DNA of 64,000 nucleotides from an uncultured Enterobacterales bacterium (GTDB lineage: Bacteria; Pseudomonadota; Gammaproteobacteria; Enterobacterales; CALYQQ01), in contig CALYQQ010000003.1 of assembly GCA_945288535.1 (NCBI GenBank), positions 44,806-108,805 on the forward strand, written 5' to 3'. Under the pieces are notes generated by a model. It did no database searches, was not told where the DNA came from, and saw only the letters and a program-made list of their open reading frames with translations. A program made the translations under genes and the position numbers. Below, in pieces: positions 1 through 9,803 of this stretch (its first letter is position 1; every line of letters begins with the position of its first letter).

Positions 1-300
1 CTTATTATTAATAAGATAAAATGTAAAGGGCATCTTTACTGAGTTTGCTTGAGCAACTAGTCGATGACCAAGAGTATTAATATAATTGACAAGTAATGGA
101 TCATAAATAAAAGGCGCGACACCACGTAATTGGCGACGATAGAAATCCCCTATCGCCTGTTCTTGATTAATACTCAAGGTTGCTGCGGCTACTGTGCCCA
201 TTTCAGGTAGTGAATCTTGTATATCAGCAAGAGATATACTTGATTTAAATAGCAGGCTAATGAAGGTAATCAATAATAATTTTTTGTATTTTCTAAGCAT
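1..300 (-). CDS. bepA: BepA (YfgC) periplasmic metalloprotease/chaperone, N-terminal part
   Basis: This is the first 100 residues of an M48-family periplasmic protein; the gene continues beyond the left edge. Reading on the minus strand from the ATG at 298-300 gives a signal peptide (basic start MLRKYKK, hydrophobic core, cleavage near SLADIQ). Mature sequence follows with LPEMGT, RRQLRG and DPLLVNYIN, which match the start of BepA, the factor that helps assemble or degrade the LptD/BAM outer-membrane machinery. The zinc-binding HExxH would lie outside the window. It is divergent from perM, the same arrangement as in E. coli. The assignment rests on similarity recalled for the family plus synteny. 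Confidence 0.9.
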   Translation of the reverse strand, partial: MLRKYKKLLLITFISLLFKSSISLADIQDSLPEMGTVAAATLSINQEQAIGDFYRRQLRGVAPFIYDPLLVNYINTLGHRLVAQANSVKMPFTFYLINNK

Positions 301-850
301 AACAAGATCCTAAAGATAGCGGATTATATTGTTAATGAATGACATTACTACTTATTAGATTTAAATAACATCAGCATAGATAAAATATGGGTGACTTACG
401 GATAACATCGTTAAATTATTTTCCATATTATTAAGTAGATAGAGCCACTATTATTAGTGTTTTATGCAGCAAATTGTAATCACTGTTATTATTTCATCAT
501 TAGATAAAATAAACACTCCTCGGTTATTACAATTATAGCGGTATAGTAGTTTTGCATAAAATAACTCTTTTCTGATAATAGGGTATAGCTCCGTAATAAA
601 TTATATTGTCTATATAATGCTATCTATTTATGAAGTAAATAAACGTAATAATGTAGTAGCAGGATTGATTTTAATCAAAGGTAGTTAAAACTTATATGAT
701 AGCTTATCGAGTTATTTAGAATATTTCTTTAGTAATAAGTGTGATATTGATGTGATAAGGCTACGCTCGTATGATGACGCTATAAATTATAAAATTAATT
801 ATATGATGGCATTAAGGATATGTTAATCATAATATGAGGATAGCGGAGTT
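301..850. other. Intergenic region between bepA and perM
   Basis: This gap of 550 bases lies between two divergent genes and must carry both promoters. It is very AT-rich. No open frame of note and no strong hairpin was seen; a Shine-Dalgarno GAGG lies about ten bases before the perM ATG. Confidence 0.6.
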
Positions 851-1930
851 ATGTTCAATCTATTATTTAAATGGTATAAGCGCCGGTTTAGTGATCCACA
901 AGCAATTGCATTGTTAGTCATACTTATTATTGGCTTTTGTATTATCTATTTTTTTAGTCATATTTTAGCGCCGTTACTTATCGCTATTGTCTTAGCTTAT
1001 TTACTTGAGTGGCCAACTCAACGGCTTATCCATATAGGATTATCACGTAGTTTAGCATCTACTCTTGTTGTTATCTTTTTTTGTAGTTTTGTTATTATGG
1101 GGCTGTTTACTGTATTTCCTGTCGCTTGGCAGCAAGGTGTAAACTTTTCAGAAGATATTCCTGATATGTTAAATCATTTTTACACGCTTGCATCTTCATT
1201 ACCAAAGCATTATCCAAACCTTCTTAGTGTTAATTTGATTGATGTTATGGTGGAAAATTTACGCAGCAAAGTGCCGATATTAACTGATTCATTAGTAAAA
1301 TTTTCTATGGCATCAGTAATAGGAATGTTTACTTGGTTAGTTTATATAATTATTGTGCCTATGATGGTATTCTTTTTGTTAAAGGATAAGTCAATGGTAC
1401 AACAAGCTTTTTTAAAAGTTTTACCACGAGATAGAGGGTTAGCGAGTCAGATTTGGATTGAATTAAATCAGCAAATTATGAATTATATTCGCGGTAAGGT
1501 TGTTGAAATTTTTGTTATGGCTGTTGCCAGTTATGTCATTTTTTTTATTTTCGATTTACAGTATTCTTTGTTATTGGCTGTTTTAGTGGGCTTTTCATCA
1601 ATTGTTCCTTATATTGGTACAATTGTGGTTTCAATTCCTGTTGCTATTGTTGCTTTATTTCAATGGGGTATAACAAGTGATTTTTGGTGGGTATTTTGTT
1701 GTTATTTAGTCCTTCAAACGTTGGATGGTAATTTATTAGTTCCGCTTCTTTTTTCTGGGGTTGTTAATATTCATCCATTTATTCTCATATTATCCGTTGT
1801 TGTATTTGGTGGACTTTGGGGTTTTTGGGGCGTTTTTTTCGCTATTCCATTGGCTACGCTTATTAAATCTATTATGATGGCATGGCCTGAGACGCTAAGT
1901 GAAGAAGAAAAAAATAATGCATTAGATTGA
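851..1930 (+). CDS. perM: PerM, AI-2E family inner-membrane transporter
   Basis: The 359-residue protein is close in size to E. coli PerM (about 353). It has the AI-2E/UPF0118 plan: two N-terminal membrane helices around residues 20-80, a soluble stretch, then a helix-rich C-terminal half with the motifs GKVVEIFVMAV, SIVPYIGT and a long hydrophobic region near 270-335. Members are putative permeases or Na+/H+-type carriers; the true substrate of PerM is not settled. ATG start with GGAG/GAGG upstream. It is divergent from bepA and convergent with bcp, the conserved enterobacterial order. Confidence 0.88.
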   Translation: MFNLLFKWYKRRFSDPQAIALLVILIIGFCIIYFFSHILAPLLIAIVLAYLLEWPTQRLIHIGLSRSLASTLVVIFFCSFVIMGLFTVFPVAWQQGVNFSEDIPDMLNHFYTLASSLPKHYPNLLSVNLIDVMVENLRSKVPILTDSLVKFSMASVIGMFTWLVYIIIVPMMVFFLLKDKSMVQQAFLKVLPRDRGLASQIWIELNQQIMNYIRGKVVEIFVMAVASYVIFFIFDLQYSLLLAVLVGFSSIVPYIGTIVVSIPVAIVALFQWGITSDFWWVFCCYLVLQTLDGNLLVPLLFSGVVNIHPFILILSVVVFGGLWGFWGVFFAIPLATLIKSIMMAWPETLSEEEKNNALD

Positions 1931-1942
1931 GAGCAAAAGAAG

Positions 1943-1973
1943 GGAACAAACAATGATAGTGAATCGTTTGTCC
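1943..1973. terminator. Imperfect hairpin between convergent perM and bcp
   Basis: GGAACAAAC on the left pairs with GTTTGTCC on the right with a one-base bulge. It sits 13 bases after the perM stop and 18 bases before the end of bcp, where a shared terminator would be expected. No strong T-run follows on either side, so this is tentative. Confidence 0.35.
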
Positions 1974-1990
1974 GCCTAATCCTTATTAAT

Positions 1991-2458
1991 TTAATGGTTA
2001 TCCAGATAGTTCAAAATAATTTCGTGATGATTACTGATTTTAAAATCATCAAAAACATGCTCAATTTTGCCATCAGAATTAATTAAAAAGCTTATACGAT
2101 GTATTCCATTATAAACTTTTCCCATAAATGATTTTTCACCCCAGACACCAAATGCTTCAGCTATTTTATGATTTTCATCAGATAATAAAGTAAAATTTAA
2201 CACTTCTTTTTCCGCAAAACGGGATAATTTTTCAGGTTTATCTGTACTTATACCTATAACATCAATTCCTTTTTGTTTAAATATATTCATGTTATCTCGT
2301 AAACCACAGGCTTGAACTGTACATCCAGGTGTCATTGCTTTTGGATAAAAATAAATTAAGACGCGTTGATTATTGTAATCAGACAAACTAATTTCTTCAC
2401 CATCTTGATCTAATAGGGTGAATTGGGGGGCAGTATCTCCTACCTTAAGTGGACTCAT
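1991..2458 (-). CDS. bcp: Bcp, thiol peroxidase (peroxiredoxin Q)
   Basis: The 155-residue protein is a peroxiredoxin of the Bcp/PrxQ type that reduces H2O2 and organic hydroperoxides in the cytosol with thioredoxin as donor. The peroxidatic cysteine C46 sits in TPGCTVQACGLRD and the second cysteine C51 is five residues later, the PrxQ pattern. Later motifs GISTDKPEKLSRFAEKE and FGVWGEKSFMGK are nearly identical to E. coli Bcp. Length equals the family norm. ATG start with GGAGAG just upstream (minus strand). In E. coli gcvR lies next door; here the space up to dapA holds no gene. Confidence 0.96.
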   Translation of the reverse strand: MSPLKVGDTAPQFTLLDQDGEEISLSDYNNQRVLIYFYPKAMTPGCTVQACGLRDNMNIFKQKGIDVIGISTDKPEKLSRFAEKEVLNFTLLSDENHKIAEAFGVWGEKSFMGKVYNGIHRISFLINSDGKIEHVFDDFKISNHHEIILNYLDNH

Positions 2459-3175
2459 GACAACTCTCCATTTTTTTATTTCTATTAAAGACGTATGATA
2501 ATATTAGTTATGCTTCTTACTGACATTAACAGCTTATAGCAAAGTTGTTTAATACTAGTATGTGGATTATTAGTTATATCCATTGTTATAGATGTAACGC
2601 ATGATTGCGTTATTATTTTCATCTAAATATGTTTTTGATACAAGTTCAGTTATCTGACTTTTCCTGTAGTGAGGTAAATTTATATCATTTTAAATAGAGC
2701 TAATTACTTTATTTAGTTTTTATGAATAAATAGTTATTAGGTTATTAAGATCGTAAAGTAATTGTAAGTAATTTCTTATTACCATAAGAATATCATCTAC
2801 ATTTTATTTAATAATTAGTAAGAGATATTAAGTTAACAGTATCCTTATTCCTTGACAATAGCATAATAATAGTTGCTTTTTTTATATTACTTAATTCAGT
2901 TTATTATAAAAGCCATAATAATTTATAATGTAAAACAGAGAGTTGATAACATAGAGTTAAGTTGATTTTCTTGTTATGTGTTTGGAATGCTTTGTGGAGG
3001 TAATTGCAAAAGGCACTTTTCAGATTAAGAGATTAAAGGCAATACTATGGTGGTAGTAAATAGGGTTAAACCAAGCATTTTATTAAAGGTGATGTGGTGA
3101 AGTTACTTGCTTTTGATCGCTACTCAAAAGTACTATTAGTAAATAGTAATTAATATGAGCTAAGAGGATCTGTTT
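2459..3175. other. Gap where gcvR would be expected
   Basis: This is 717 bases of AT-rich DNA between bcp and dapA. In E. coli this place holds gcvR, the regulator of glycine cleavage genes. I could not read any GcvR-like frame on either strand, so the gene is deleted or eroded beyond recognition. The dapA promoter must lie at the right end; the dapA Shine-Dalgarno is AAGAGGA. Confidence 0.55.
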
Positions 3176-4054
3176 ATGTTTACGGGAAGTATTGTTGCAT
3201 TGATTACGCCAATGCAAACAAATGGTGAAGTAGATCGAGATAGTTTAAAAAAACTGGTTGAGTATCATATTAATAGTGGAACTACTGGTATAGTATCAGT
3301 AGGGACAACAGGTGAATCGGCAACATTAAATCACCACGAACATGCGGATGTTGTCAAAATGACATTAGACTTCGCTAATGGACGTATTCCCATTATTGCC
3401 GGTACTGGTGCTAATTCTACTGCTGAAGCTATTTCTTTAACTAAATCATTGGATAAATCAGGTATCGTTGGTTGCTTAAGTGTTACACCTTATTATAATA
3501 AACCAACTCAAGAAGGATTATTTCAACATTTTAAAGCAATTGCAGAAAACACAGAAATCCCCCAAATTTTATATAATGTGCCAGGGCGTACAGGATGTGA
3601 TCTCTTACCTGAGACAGTTGCTCGCTTATCCGAAATAACAAATATTATTGGTATCAAAGATGCTACAGGTAATTTAAGTCGAGTGAGTCAAATGCAGGCA
3701 TTAATTTCGTCTGAATTTAACTATTTAAGTGGTGATGATGCAACCTCATTGGATTTTTTACAACTTGGTGGACATGGCGTTATTTCAGTAACAGCAAATG
3801 TAGCGCCAAAAGAGATGGTTAAGTTGTGTTCGCTCGCGAAAGCACAACAATTTACACAAGCACGAACATTAAATCAGCGTTTAATGCCACTTCATCATAA
3901 ATTATTTATAGAATCAAATCCAATTCCTGTAAAATGGGCTTGTAAACGTTTAGGATTAATAACTGATGATGTCATGCGTTTGCCTATGACAACATTAAGT
4001 AATTCAGCACAATATATAGTCGAAGAAGCCTTGAAACAGGCTGGTTTGTTATAA
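3176..4054 (+). CDS. dapA: DapA, 4-hydroxy-tetrahydrodipicolinate synthase
   Basis: The 292-residue enzyme condenses pyruvate with aspartate semialdehyde, the first committed step to diaminopimelate and lysine. It is a class I aldolase TIM barrel in the cytosol. Visible active-site parts are the GTTGES loop (threonines 44-45), Y107 region TPYYNKP, Y133 in YNVPGRTG, and the Schiff-base lysine 161 in GIKDATG. The length is identical to E. coli DapA. AAGAGGA precedes the ATG. bamC follows after 16 bases, so the two are probably co-transcribed as in other enterobacteria. Together with dapE in the same window it supports intact diaminopimelate synthesis. Confidence 0.97.
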   Translation: MFTGSIVALITPMQTNGEVDRDSLKKLVEYHINSGTTGIVSVGTTGESATLNHHEHADVVKMTLDFANGRIPIIAGTGANSTAEAISLTKSLDKSGIVGCLSVTPYYNKPTQEGLFQHFKAIAENTEIPQILYNVPGRTGCDLLPETVARLSEITNIIGIKDATGNLSRVSQMQALISSEFNYLSGDDATSLDFLQLGGHGVISVTANVAPKEMVKLCSLAKAQQFTQARTLNQRLMPLHHKLFIESNPIPVKWACKRLGLITDDVMRLPMTTLSNSAQYIVEEALKQAGLL

Positions 4055-4070
4055 CAAACGGGAAATTTTG

Positions 4071-5087
4071 ATGGCCTCTATCTTACAAAAAACAGTTATA
4101 CTTTCATTAGCTATGCTTGTTACTGCTTGTTCCACGAGCCAGCAATCCAAACGCGAAGCCCTTGGCGATGAAAGCTATCTAAATACAGCAAAACTTCGAG
4201 AAATAATTATTTCTCCAGGAATGACATTACCTTTGCCTTATAGCGATTACCGTATACCCAATGTTGAGACACATGGGGAACTTGGTAAAGCTGTGGATAT
4301 CCGTCCCCCCGATCAACTTATTCCTGCAATTAAGGGAATAAGAGCACAGTCGGAAGGAAATTCTGGGATTATCTTATTTGATTTTTCATTGCAATATGAT
4401 TTGCCTACTTTAATTAAACAATCACTTGAAGTGAATAAACAAGCAATCAGTGCGCGTCCAGATAGTAATACTTTTATTACAGACTGGATTGAATGGAAAC
4501 GAGGTGATGAAACGGTCTCTTATAAGGCACGTTATGAAATCAGTATTAAAGATACGGGTTATCAACCTGCTATTTCTGTTAGATTAGGCGATATTCGTCA
4601 TGAAACTGATGCTACAGTGATGGATAAAGTACAGATTCATCGTTACACAATAGCCATGATTAATAGCTTGATCAACGGCATGGAATTTGTATTGGAACAA
4701 CATGACAAGAAACAACAACGTACTTCTACAAATACGCTATTAGTAACCAGTTCTACTGATGAGGCAGGATTACCTATTCTTATTGTTCGAGGTGCCTATC
4801 GTCAAGTATGGCAACGGTTACCTGAAGCACTGGCTAAAATTGGTATGACTGTTGGTGACGCTAACCAATCACATGGAACAATGAGCCTAAAATACCGTTC
4901 ATTAAGTAGTGCCGCATTGGATTCACTTGGTGTAAATGACCCAGCGTTAGATAAATCTGATTATAGTTTACAGGTTGGTGATTTAGATAATCGAACTAGT
5001 TTGCAGTTTAGAAGTAAAGCAGGCCAACCATTAAGTGAAAATGCTAACAAGGCGCTGCAGGCATTAATGCAAGCAGCATTTAAGTAA
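4071..5087 (+). CDS. bamC: BamC, lipoprotein of the outer-membrane BAM complex
   Basis: The 338-residue lipoprotein is part of the BamABCDE machine that inserts beta-barrel proteins. The signal peptide ends in lipobox LVTAC, lipidated C20. The unstructured N-terminal segment with GDESYL and KAVDIRPPDQ (the part that lies on BamD) is followed by two helix-grip domains; TDWIEW, LPILIVRGAYRQVWQRLPEAL and SDYSLQVGDLDNRTSLQF match E. coli BamC. I prefer the ATG at 4071 over a TTG one codon earlier. It sits directly behind dapA. purC, the usual next gene, is absent. Confidence 0.93.
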   Translation: MASILQKTVILSLAMLVTACSTSQQSKREALGDESYLNTAKLREIIISPGMTLPLPYSDYRIPNVETHGELGKAVDIRPPDQLIPAIKGIRAQSEGNSGIILFDFSLQYDLPTLIKQSLEVNKQAISARPDSNTFITDWIEWKRGDETVSYKARYEISIKDTGYQPAISVRLGDIRHETDATVMDKVQIHRYTIAMINSLINGMEFVLEQHDKKQQRTSTNTLLVTSSTDEAGLPILIVRGAYRQVWQRLPEALAKIGMTVGDANQSHGTMSLKYRSLSSAALDSLGVNDPALDKSDYSLQVGDLDNRTSLQFRSKAGQPLSENANKALQALMQAAFK

Positions 5088-5117
5088 AATATAATGGAAT
5101 AATACGTTATTCATACT

Positions 5118-5141
5118 AGAGGCTATTTTTAGCCTCTTTTT
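5118..5141 (+). terminator. Rho-independent terminator of dapA-bamC
   Basis: A perfect 7-bp stem AGAGGCT / AGCCTCT with a six-base loop is followed by a T-run. It lies 30 bases after the bamC stop and ends the dapA-bamC transcript. Confidence 0.85.
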
Positions 5142-5791
5142 ATTAGATTGAGAATGAATAGCTAGCTGGTCTTTTAGTTAAATTTAGTGTCGTTAATGGT
5201 ATGTTTTATTAGTACTACTAACAAATAAACTAAACTGTATTTTTTATCGTGACATTTTAATCTCTGATTAGCAATGCGTGAGTTTTAAGCTTATCCTTAA
5301 AATTAGTTTGTATAATAGAATTATATAGTGACTCAGCATAAATACTCGTGATGTTAGCACAATAGATCTATACATTAAGTTAAGTATTATCGATATGAAG
5401 TCTTTCTTTGTGTTAGAAAAAGTAAGTTATTATTCTATTATTTTGTTACTAATAAAAATTTGGCTTAATAATTAACCGTAATTTAACTCAATTAAACATG
5501 ATTTTTTATTATCCTTATAGAATAAGACAGCAAATATACAGTTTTTTTGTCAGATCATGAATGGTAATTTAATTAAAAAATTAATCAATAATACTTTTTT
5601 GATGATTTTTGGCGAGTTATTTGATCTTATTGGGTTAGTTTTATAGCATCTTAAGTGATCACTTTAATTAATTAAACATCGCCGAATTTTACCTCCGATA
5701 CTATATTAAAAGGGTTACTTCTTGTCTAGCCGGTAAACATTAATTAATATGGAAAGCATTTATTTTTGGTCACTCTTCGCCGGTATCTCAT
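5142..5791. other. Gap after bamC where purC is usually found
   Basis: These 650 bases hold no recognisable gene. In E. coli purC follows bamC directly. I read through both strands looking for PurC-like motifs and saw none. The right end must contain the promoter for the DUF441 gene. Confidence 0.5.
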
Positions 5792-6250
5792 ATGACACAT
5801 ATAATCGATGCTTCATTGGCTTTATTACTTATACTTGCAGCTTTAGGTTATTTTAGCGGTAATAATACTGTTACTGCAGCGGTACTGATTTTAATAATTT
5901 TTAAGTTACCCTATGTCAATACGGCGTTACCTTGGTTAGAAAGAAAAGGTTTATTTGTAGGAATTATAATACTTACAGCTGCCGTTATGGTACCTCTGGC
6001 TACTGGGAAAATTAACATAAATACGCTGTTACACTCATTTATTGAATGGCATTCTTTACTAGCTATTGCCATCGGGATTTTAGTTTCATGGCTTGGAGCA
6101 CGCGGTGCTACTGTGATGACGACAACTCCTTCACTAGTACCAGGATTAATTATTGGCACAGTTATTGGTGTAGCCTTATTTAAAGGTATTCCTGTAGGGC
6201 CTTTAATCGCTGCAGGTATGATATCTTTGATTATAGGTAAAGGTCATTAA
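5792..6250 (+). CDS. yeaL: DUF441 family (YeaL-like) inner-membrane protein
   Basis: The 152-residue, strongly hydrophobic protein has about four membrane helices (near 8-40, 53-72, 85-104 and 115-150). LPWLERKG, GIIILTAAVM, SWLGARGATVM, LVPGLIIGT and GIPVGPLIAAG are the conserved DUF441 blocks seen in E. coli YeaL (148 residues). The function of the family is not known. The ATG lacks a clear Shine-Dalgarno, and no better in-frame start exists because a stop lies at 5741. It stands next to tmcA, but a 57-base gap separates them, so an operon is possible but not certain. Confidence 0.85.
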   Translation: MTHIIDASLALLLILAALGYFSGNNTVTAAVLILIIFKLPYVNTALPWLERKGLFVGIIILTAAVMVPLATGKININTLLHSFIEWHSLLAIAIGILVSWLGARGATVMTTTPSLVPGLIIGTVIGVALFKGIPVGPLIAAGMISLIIGKGH

Positions 6251-6307
6251 AACTATTTGATGTTGTTTTGTTGATGTTATTTTATTGAAAATGGTTGTTT
6301 TGTAAAA

Positions 6308-8347
6308 ATGTTAAGCATGTATTTGAGGCAATTGCAAGTACTAGGAGTTCGCCGTTTACTTGTTCTTAGTGGTCGTCAAGAATGGTGCTATTCTCAACTA
6401 GCTTACCTTTCTAAGCAAATCAAGGGTGATTGGTTATGTCTTTCTGACAATAAAGCGTATTTTTCAGATGCGATTCCCTTCCATAAAGCATCGAGTTTAC
6501 TAGGGCAAGAATTTAAACATGGGATATTTGATGCAACATCAGGTTTTAATTTAGACGCATTTGCTATTTTAAGTGGCGCATTAGCAGCAGGGAGCATTTA
6601 TATCCTAATGCTCCCTCCTTGGTCAAGTTGGCCTGATATGATTGATGCGGATAGTTTACGTTGGAATGAAAGTAATTTACCTATTAAGACCCCTCATTTT
6701 GTTCATTTTGTTCAGCAATTATTGACAAATGATCCTTCAGTTTTACATTGGAAAGAAAATGAGATTTTTCAGGGTAAATTACTGTCGGATTTTCCTGTGT
6801 GGCAAGGTATTGGTAAGCAGGCTAAACTTGAGCAGGATAAGATTTTATCTTATTTATTTAATCCCTATACAGCTGCGATTTATATTTTGACGGCACCTAG
6901 AGGTAGAGGGAAATCAACTATAGCGGGTAAGTTTATTGCGTCTTGGCCTGGACGTTGTATAGTAACAGCCCCCAATAAAGCGGCCATAAATACTATTAAT
7001 TATTGGGCGGATAATAATGTAGAATTTGTTGCGCCAGATCGATTAGTTCAATTAGCCGAACAAGGCCTATTACCTCAAGCAGACTGGTTAATAATTGATG
7101 AAGCTGCAGCAATTCCAATTCCGTTACTTGAAGCATTGTTATTATTGTATCCAAGACTCATATTGATTACGACTATTTTAGGTTATGAAGGTACTGGGCG
7201 TGGTTTTTTACTAAAATTATGTGAAAAATTAGGGGATTATACTGCGTTGAAATTAATGCATCCTGTTCGCTGGGCTATTAATGATCCTTTAGAAAAAATA
7301 GTGAATCAATTATTGTTAATGGATGTAGAGCCACAATTACCAGCATACTTACCTACAGATAGTTCTCTTGAACTACGACTGATAACGCATAATGTGTTTG
7401 ATACTAATTTTATATTATTAAAACAATTTTATAGCTTATTAACGGTGGCACATTATCGAACATCTCCAATAGATTTGCGCCGTTTATTTGACGCATCAGG
7501 TATGCACTATTTATTATGGCTAGATAATCAACAACAATTAGCAGCGGGTGTATGGGGAGTTGATGAGGGGGGGTTAACGCCATCATTAGTAGAAAAAGTA
7601 TGGGCAGGAACACGTCGCCCAAGGGGAAATATGCTTGTTCAAGCATTAGCTGCGCACGCAGGACAATCTTTAGCTGCTGAATTACAGTCAATAAGAATTA
7701 GTCGAATTGCGGTTGTTTCACACTTGCGCAGAAATGGATTAGCTTATCGCTTAATTGATGAGCTTGCTAACCGCGCAATAGTGCAAAAAAAGGATTTTTT
7801 ATCGGTGAGTTTTGGCTATACCAAAGAACTTAGCCAATTTTGGCATTATTGCGGTTTCCATTTAGTTCATATAGGTAGCCAAAAAGAAGCAAGTAGCGGT
7901 TGCTATTCTGCGATGGCTCTGAGACCGCTGACAAAAGAGGCTGAAACTATTTTGACGCAATGTCAATATAGACTACGAAGAGATTGGCATTGGTTACAGT
8001 TTCATATTTTAATTACGTTGCCTATTACTACAATTAAAGATCAATCGTTAAATGAAGAAGATTGGCGTGAACTAGCAGGTTTTGCTTTTGCATACCGTCC
8101 TATCGAAGCTTCTTATGCTGCATTGTGCCGTTTATTACAAGTAAGCAATCAGCATCAGGTTGTAGCCCTTTCAGGGTATTTACATAATCATTTATCAATA
8201 GAAGACTTAGTCAAAACATTATCATTATCTGGCAAAAAAGAATTAATAAAATGTTGGCGTACTGAGACTGCATTATTAATGAAATCGTTAAATCCTGATT
8301 TGTTTACATATTGGTACCAATATATAAATAATATTATCACTAAATAA
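6308..8347 (+). CDS. tmcA: TmcA, tRNA(Met) cytidine acetyltransferase
   Basis: The 679-residue enzyme acetylates C34 of elongator tRNA-Met using acetyl-CoA and ATP/GTP, guarding against misreading of AUA. Domain order: N-terminal TmcA_N (about 1-120), RNA-helicase-like ATPase with Walker A GRGKS (199-203) and Walker B WLIIDEAAAIP (about 258-268), then a GNAT acetyltransferase domain with SRIAVVSHLRRNGLA (residues near 465-480) and a C-terminal tRNA-recognition part. The length agrees with E. coli TmcA (671). The Shine-Dalgarno is weak. No terminator was seen behind it. Confidence 0.95.
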   Translation: MLSMYLRQLQVLGVRRLLVLSGRQEWCYSQLAYLSKQIKGDWLCLSDNKAYFSDAIPFHKASSLLGQEFKHGIFDATSGFNLDAFAILSGALAAGSIYILMLPPWSSWPDMIDADSLRWNESNLPIKTPHFVHFVQQLLTNDPSVLHWKENEIFQGKLLSDFPVWQGIGKQAKLEQDKILSYLFNPYTAAIYILTAPRGRGKSTIAGKFIASWPGRCIVTAPNKAAINTINYWADNNVEFVAPDRLVQLAEQGLLPQADWLIIDEAAAIPIPLLEALLLLYPRLILITTILGYEGTGRGFLLKLCEKLGDYTALKLMHPVRWAINDPLEKIVNQLLLMDVEPQLPAYLPTDSSLELRLITHNVFDTNFILLKQFYSLLTVAHYRTSPIDLRRLFDASGMHYLLWLDNQQQLAAGVWGVDEGGLTPSLVEKVWAGTRRPRGNMLVQALAAHAGQSLAAELQSIRISRIAVVSHLRRNGLAYRLIDELANRAIVQKKDFLSVSFGYTKELSQFWHYCGFHLVHIGSQKEASSGCYSAMALRPLTKEAETILTQCQYRLRRDWHWLQFHILITLPITTIKDQSLNEEDWRELAGFAFAYRPIEASYAALCRLLQVSNQHQVVALSGYLHNHLSIEDLVKTLSLSGKKELIKCWRTETALLMKSLNPDLFTYWYQYINNIITK

Positions 8348-8923
8348 AACGTATTATCAAATATAAGGTAATCACAAAAATGTATTATCTAATTAATTGT
8401 TATTGACAATAAAATTAATGGTGATTATTAGTATAGTAAAGTGTATTAATAAAATCATTATAATCATGAACTATTTTCTAAGTTAATAATATAAGCAATA
8501 AGTATTAATAATTTAGTAGATAATATTAATTATGAGTTATTATAATAGTAAATGTTATATTTAAAGCGTTTATTGGTTAGAAAATATGGTAACTATAAAT
8601 ATTATTTTCAAAAGATTAAACTAATTATAAATTAGTTAATTTTTGTTATTTATATAAATAAGCTTATATTTTCAATTATTTTTATTAAACAACTGAATTT
8701 AATTTATTTAAGTTACTTATTTTCATTATTCAATTTATTTATGTTATTCTGTTTTTTTTAAATAAAAAAACGGATATTAATTTTTTTATCTTATTTTTAG
8801 AATATTGTAATTTATTTTTACTAATGTTAAACTTGATTGGATATGATTAGGTTTCGTATTATATCGTCGCTTTTCTTACAGGGATAAGTTAACTATTTCA
8901 TATTATAAAATAAGGATTGTTTT
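8348..8923. other. Very AT-rich intergenic region with a possible promoter
   Basis: The 576-base gap between tmcA and the first unknown membrane-protein gene has no open frame. TTGACA at 8403-8408 followed after 17 bases by TATTAG (8426-8431) resembles a sigma-70 promoter pointing right, about 490 bases from the next gene. An A/T-only inverted repeat lies near 8751-8771. No known RNA was recognised. Confidence 0.4.
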
Positions 8924-9337
8924 ATGCAGTTTGTTATATTTATATTTATATTATTTTTAATATTTTCTACTTTTTATAGAGCGATATTTTATAATTTAGC
9001 GGCAAAAATAGTTGGTTCTGAAAGATGTACTTATACAATAAGTATTTATGTTTCATTCTTTTCCTATCTTATTTTAGTTATTCTTACGGTAGTTTTTATT
9101 TTATTCTGTTCTGTGCCTAGTGATAGTTTTACTATAAAACTTTCTTTGTGGTTTGTTGATGGCTTAATTTGTGCACTTTTTTATGGGACTTCATTTTTGA
9201 AAAGTTTACTTATTTCTATGTTATCTTTCATAATGACATCAATGGCAACAATAATTGGTTTATATCTTCTTATATATGCCAAAATAATCGATATGGAAGA
9301 TATAATAAATTATTCAAAAGTTATATCAATATATTAG
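8924..9337 (+). CDS. Unknown small membrane protein, copy 1 of a tandem pair
   Basis: The 137-residue protein is not one I recognise. It is almost wholly hydrophobic, with about four predicted membrane helices (near 2-22, 41-64, 75-95 and 98-120) and a short polar tail. It is clearly related to the next gene: both have FYxAIFY followed by A(K/R)I, SxY after a short polar loop, and DxLIC...SF(L/F)K in the third helix. A good Shine-Dalgarno (AAGGA) precedes the ATG within TAAAATAAGGATT, a block repeated before the second copy. Base composition is more AT-rich than the neighbours. No function is proposed. Confidence 0.7.
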   Translation: MQFVIFIFILFLIFSTFYRAIFYNLAAKIVGSERCTYTISIYVSFFSYLILVILTVVFILFCSVPSDSFTIKLSLWFVDGLICALFYGTSFLKSLLISMLSFIMTSMATIIGLYLLIYAKIIDMEDIINYSKVISIY

Positions 9338-9803
9338 TAATTTTTTTATAATAATATTATTTTTATCTTTTTATATTTATTGTTTACTAAAACAATTAAA
9401 TAAAATTAATAAATAGTATACGGAAATAAGTATAATATTAGATTTTTATATATTATGTTTATTTCCTTTTAACATCTTTTATATCTTGCAGATTAATTTT
9501 ATTCATTTCCTTATTAGTATAAAGTATAAATATACCATTATTCTTTCATATATAATTTAATGCAAATTTAATTAAAAAATTTTTAAATATAAAAAATTAA
9601 TTAACTGTTATACTTTATTTAAAGCTGATTGCATTATTAATAATGTTTTTTATTAATCTAATTTCTATATTTTTAAATATAAATGATATTTAGGTTATAA
9701 TAAATATTATAAGAATTTTTATTAAATACTGGGATCATATTTATACTTTTTATTCCATGTTAATACTCATTAGATAATGTTAGTGTAAAATAAGGATTAA
9801 TTT
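9338..9803. other. Spacer between the two membrane-protein paralogues
   Basis: These 466 bases of extreme AT content hold no convincing reading frame or terminator. The end carries the TAAAATAAGGATT block that is shared with the upstream flank of the first copy. Confidence 0.5.

Noticed and set aside
5749..5856. A 35-codon frame starting MESIYFW that overlaps the start of the DUF441 gene
   Set aside because: No ribosome site, out of frame, ends inside DUF441, and no family features; most likely chance.
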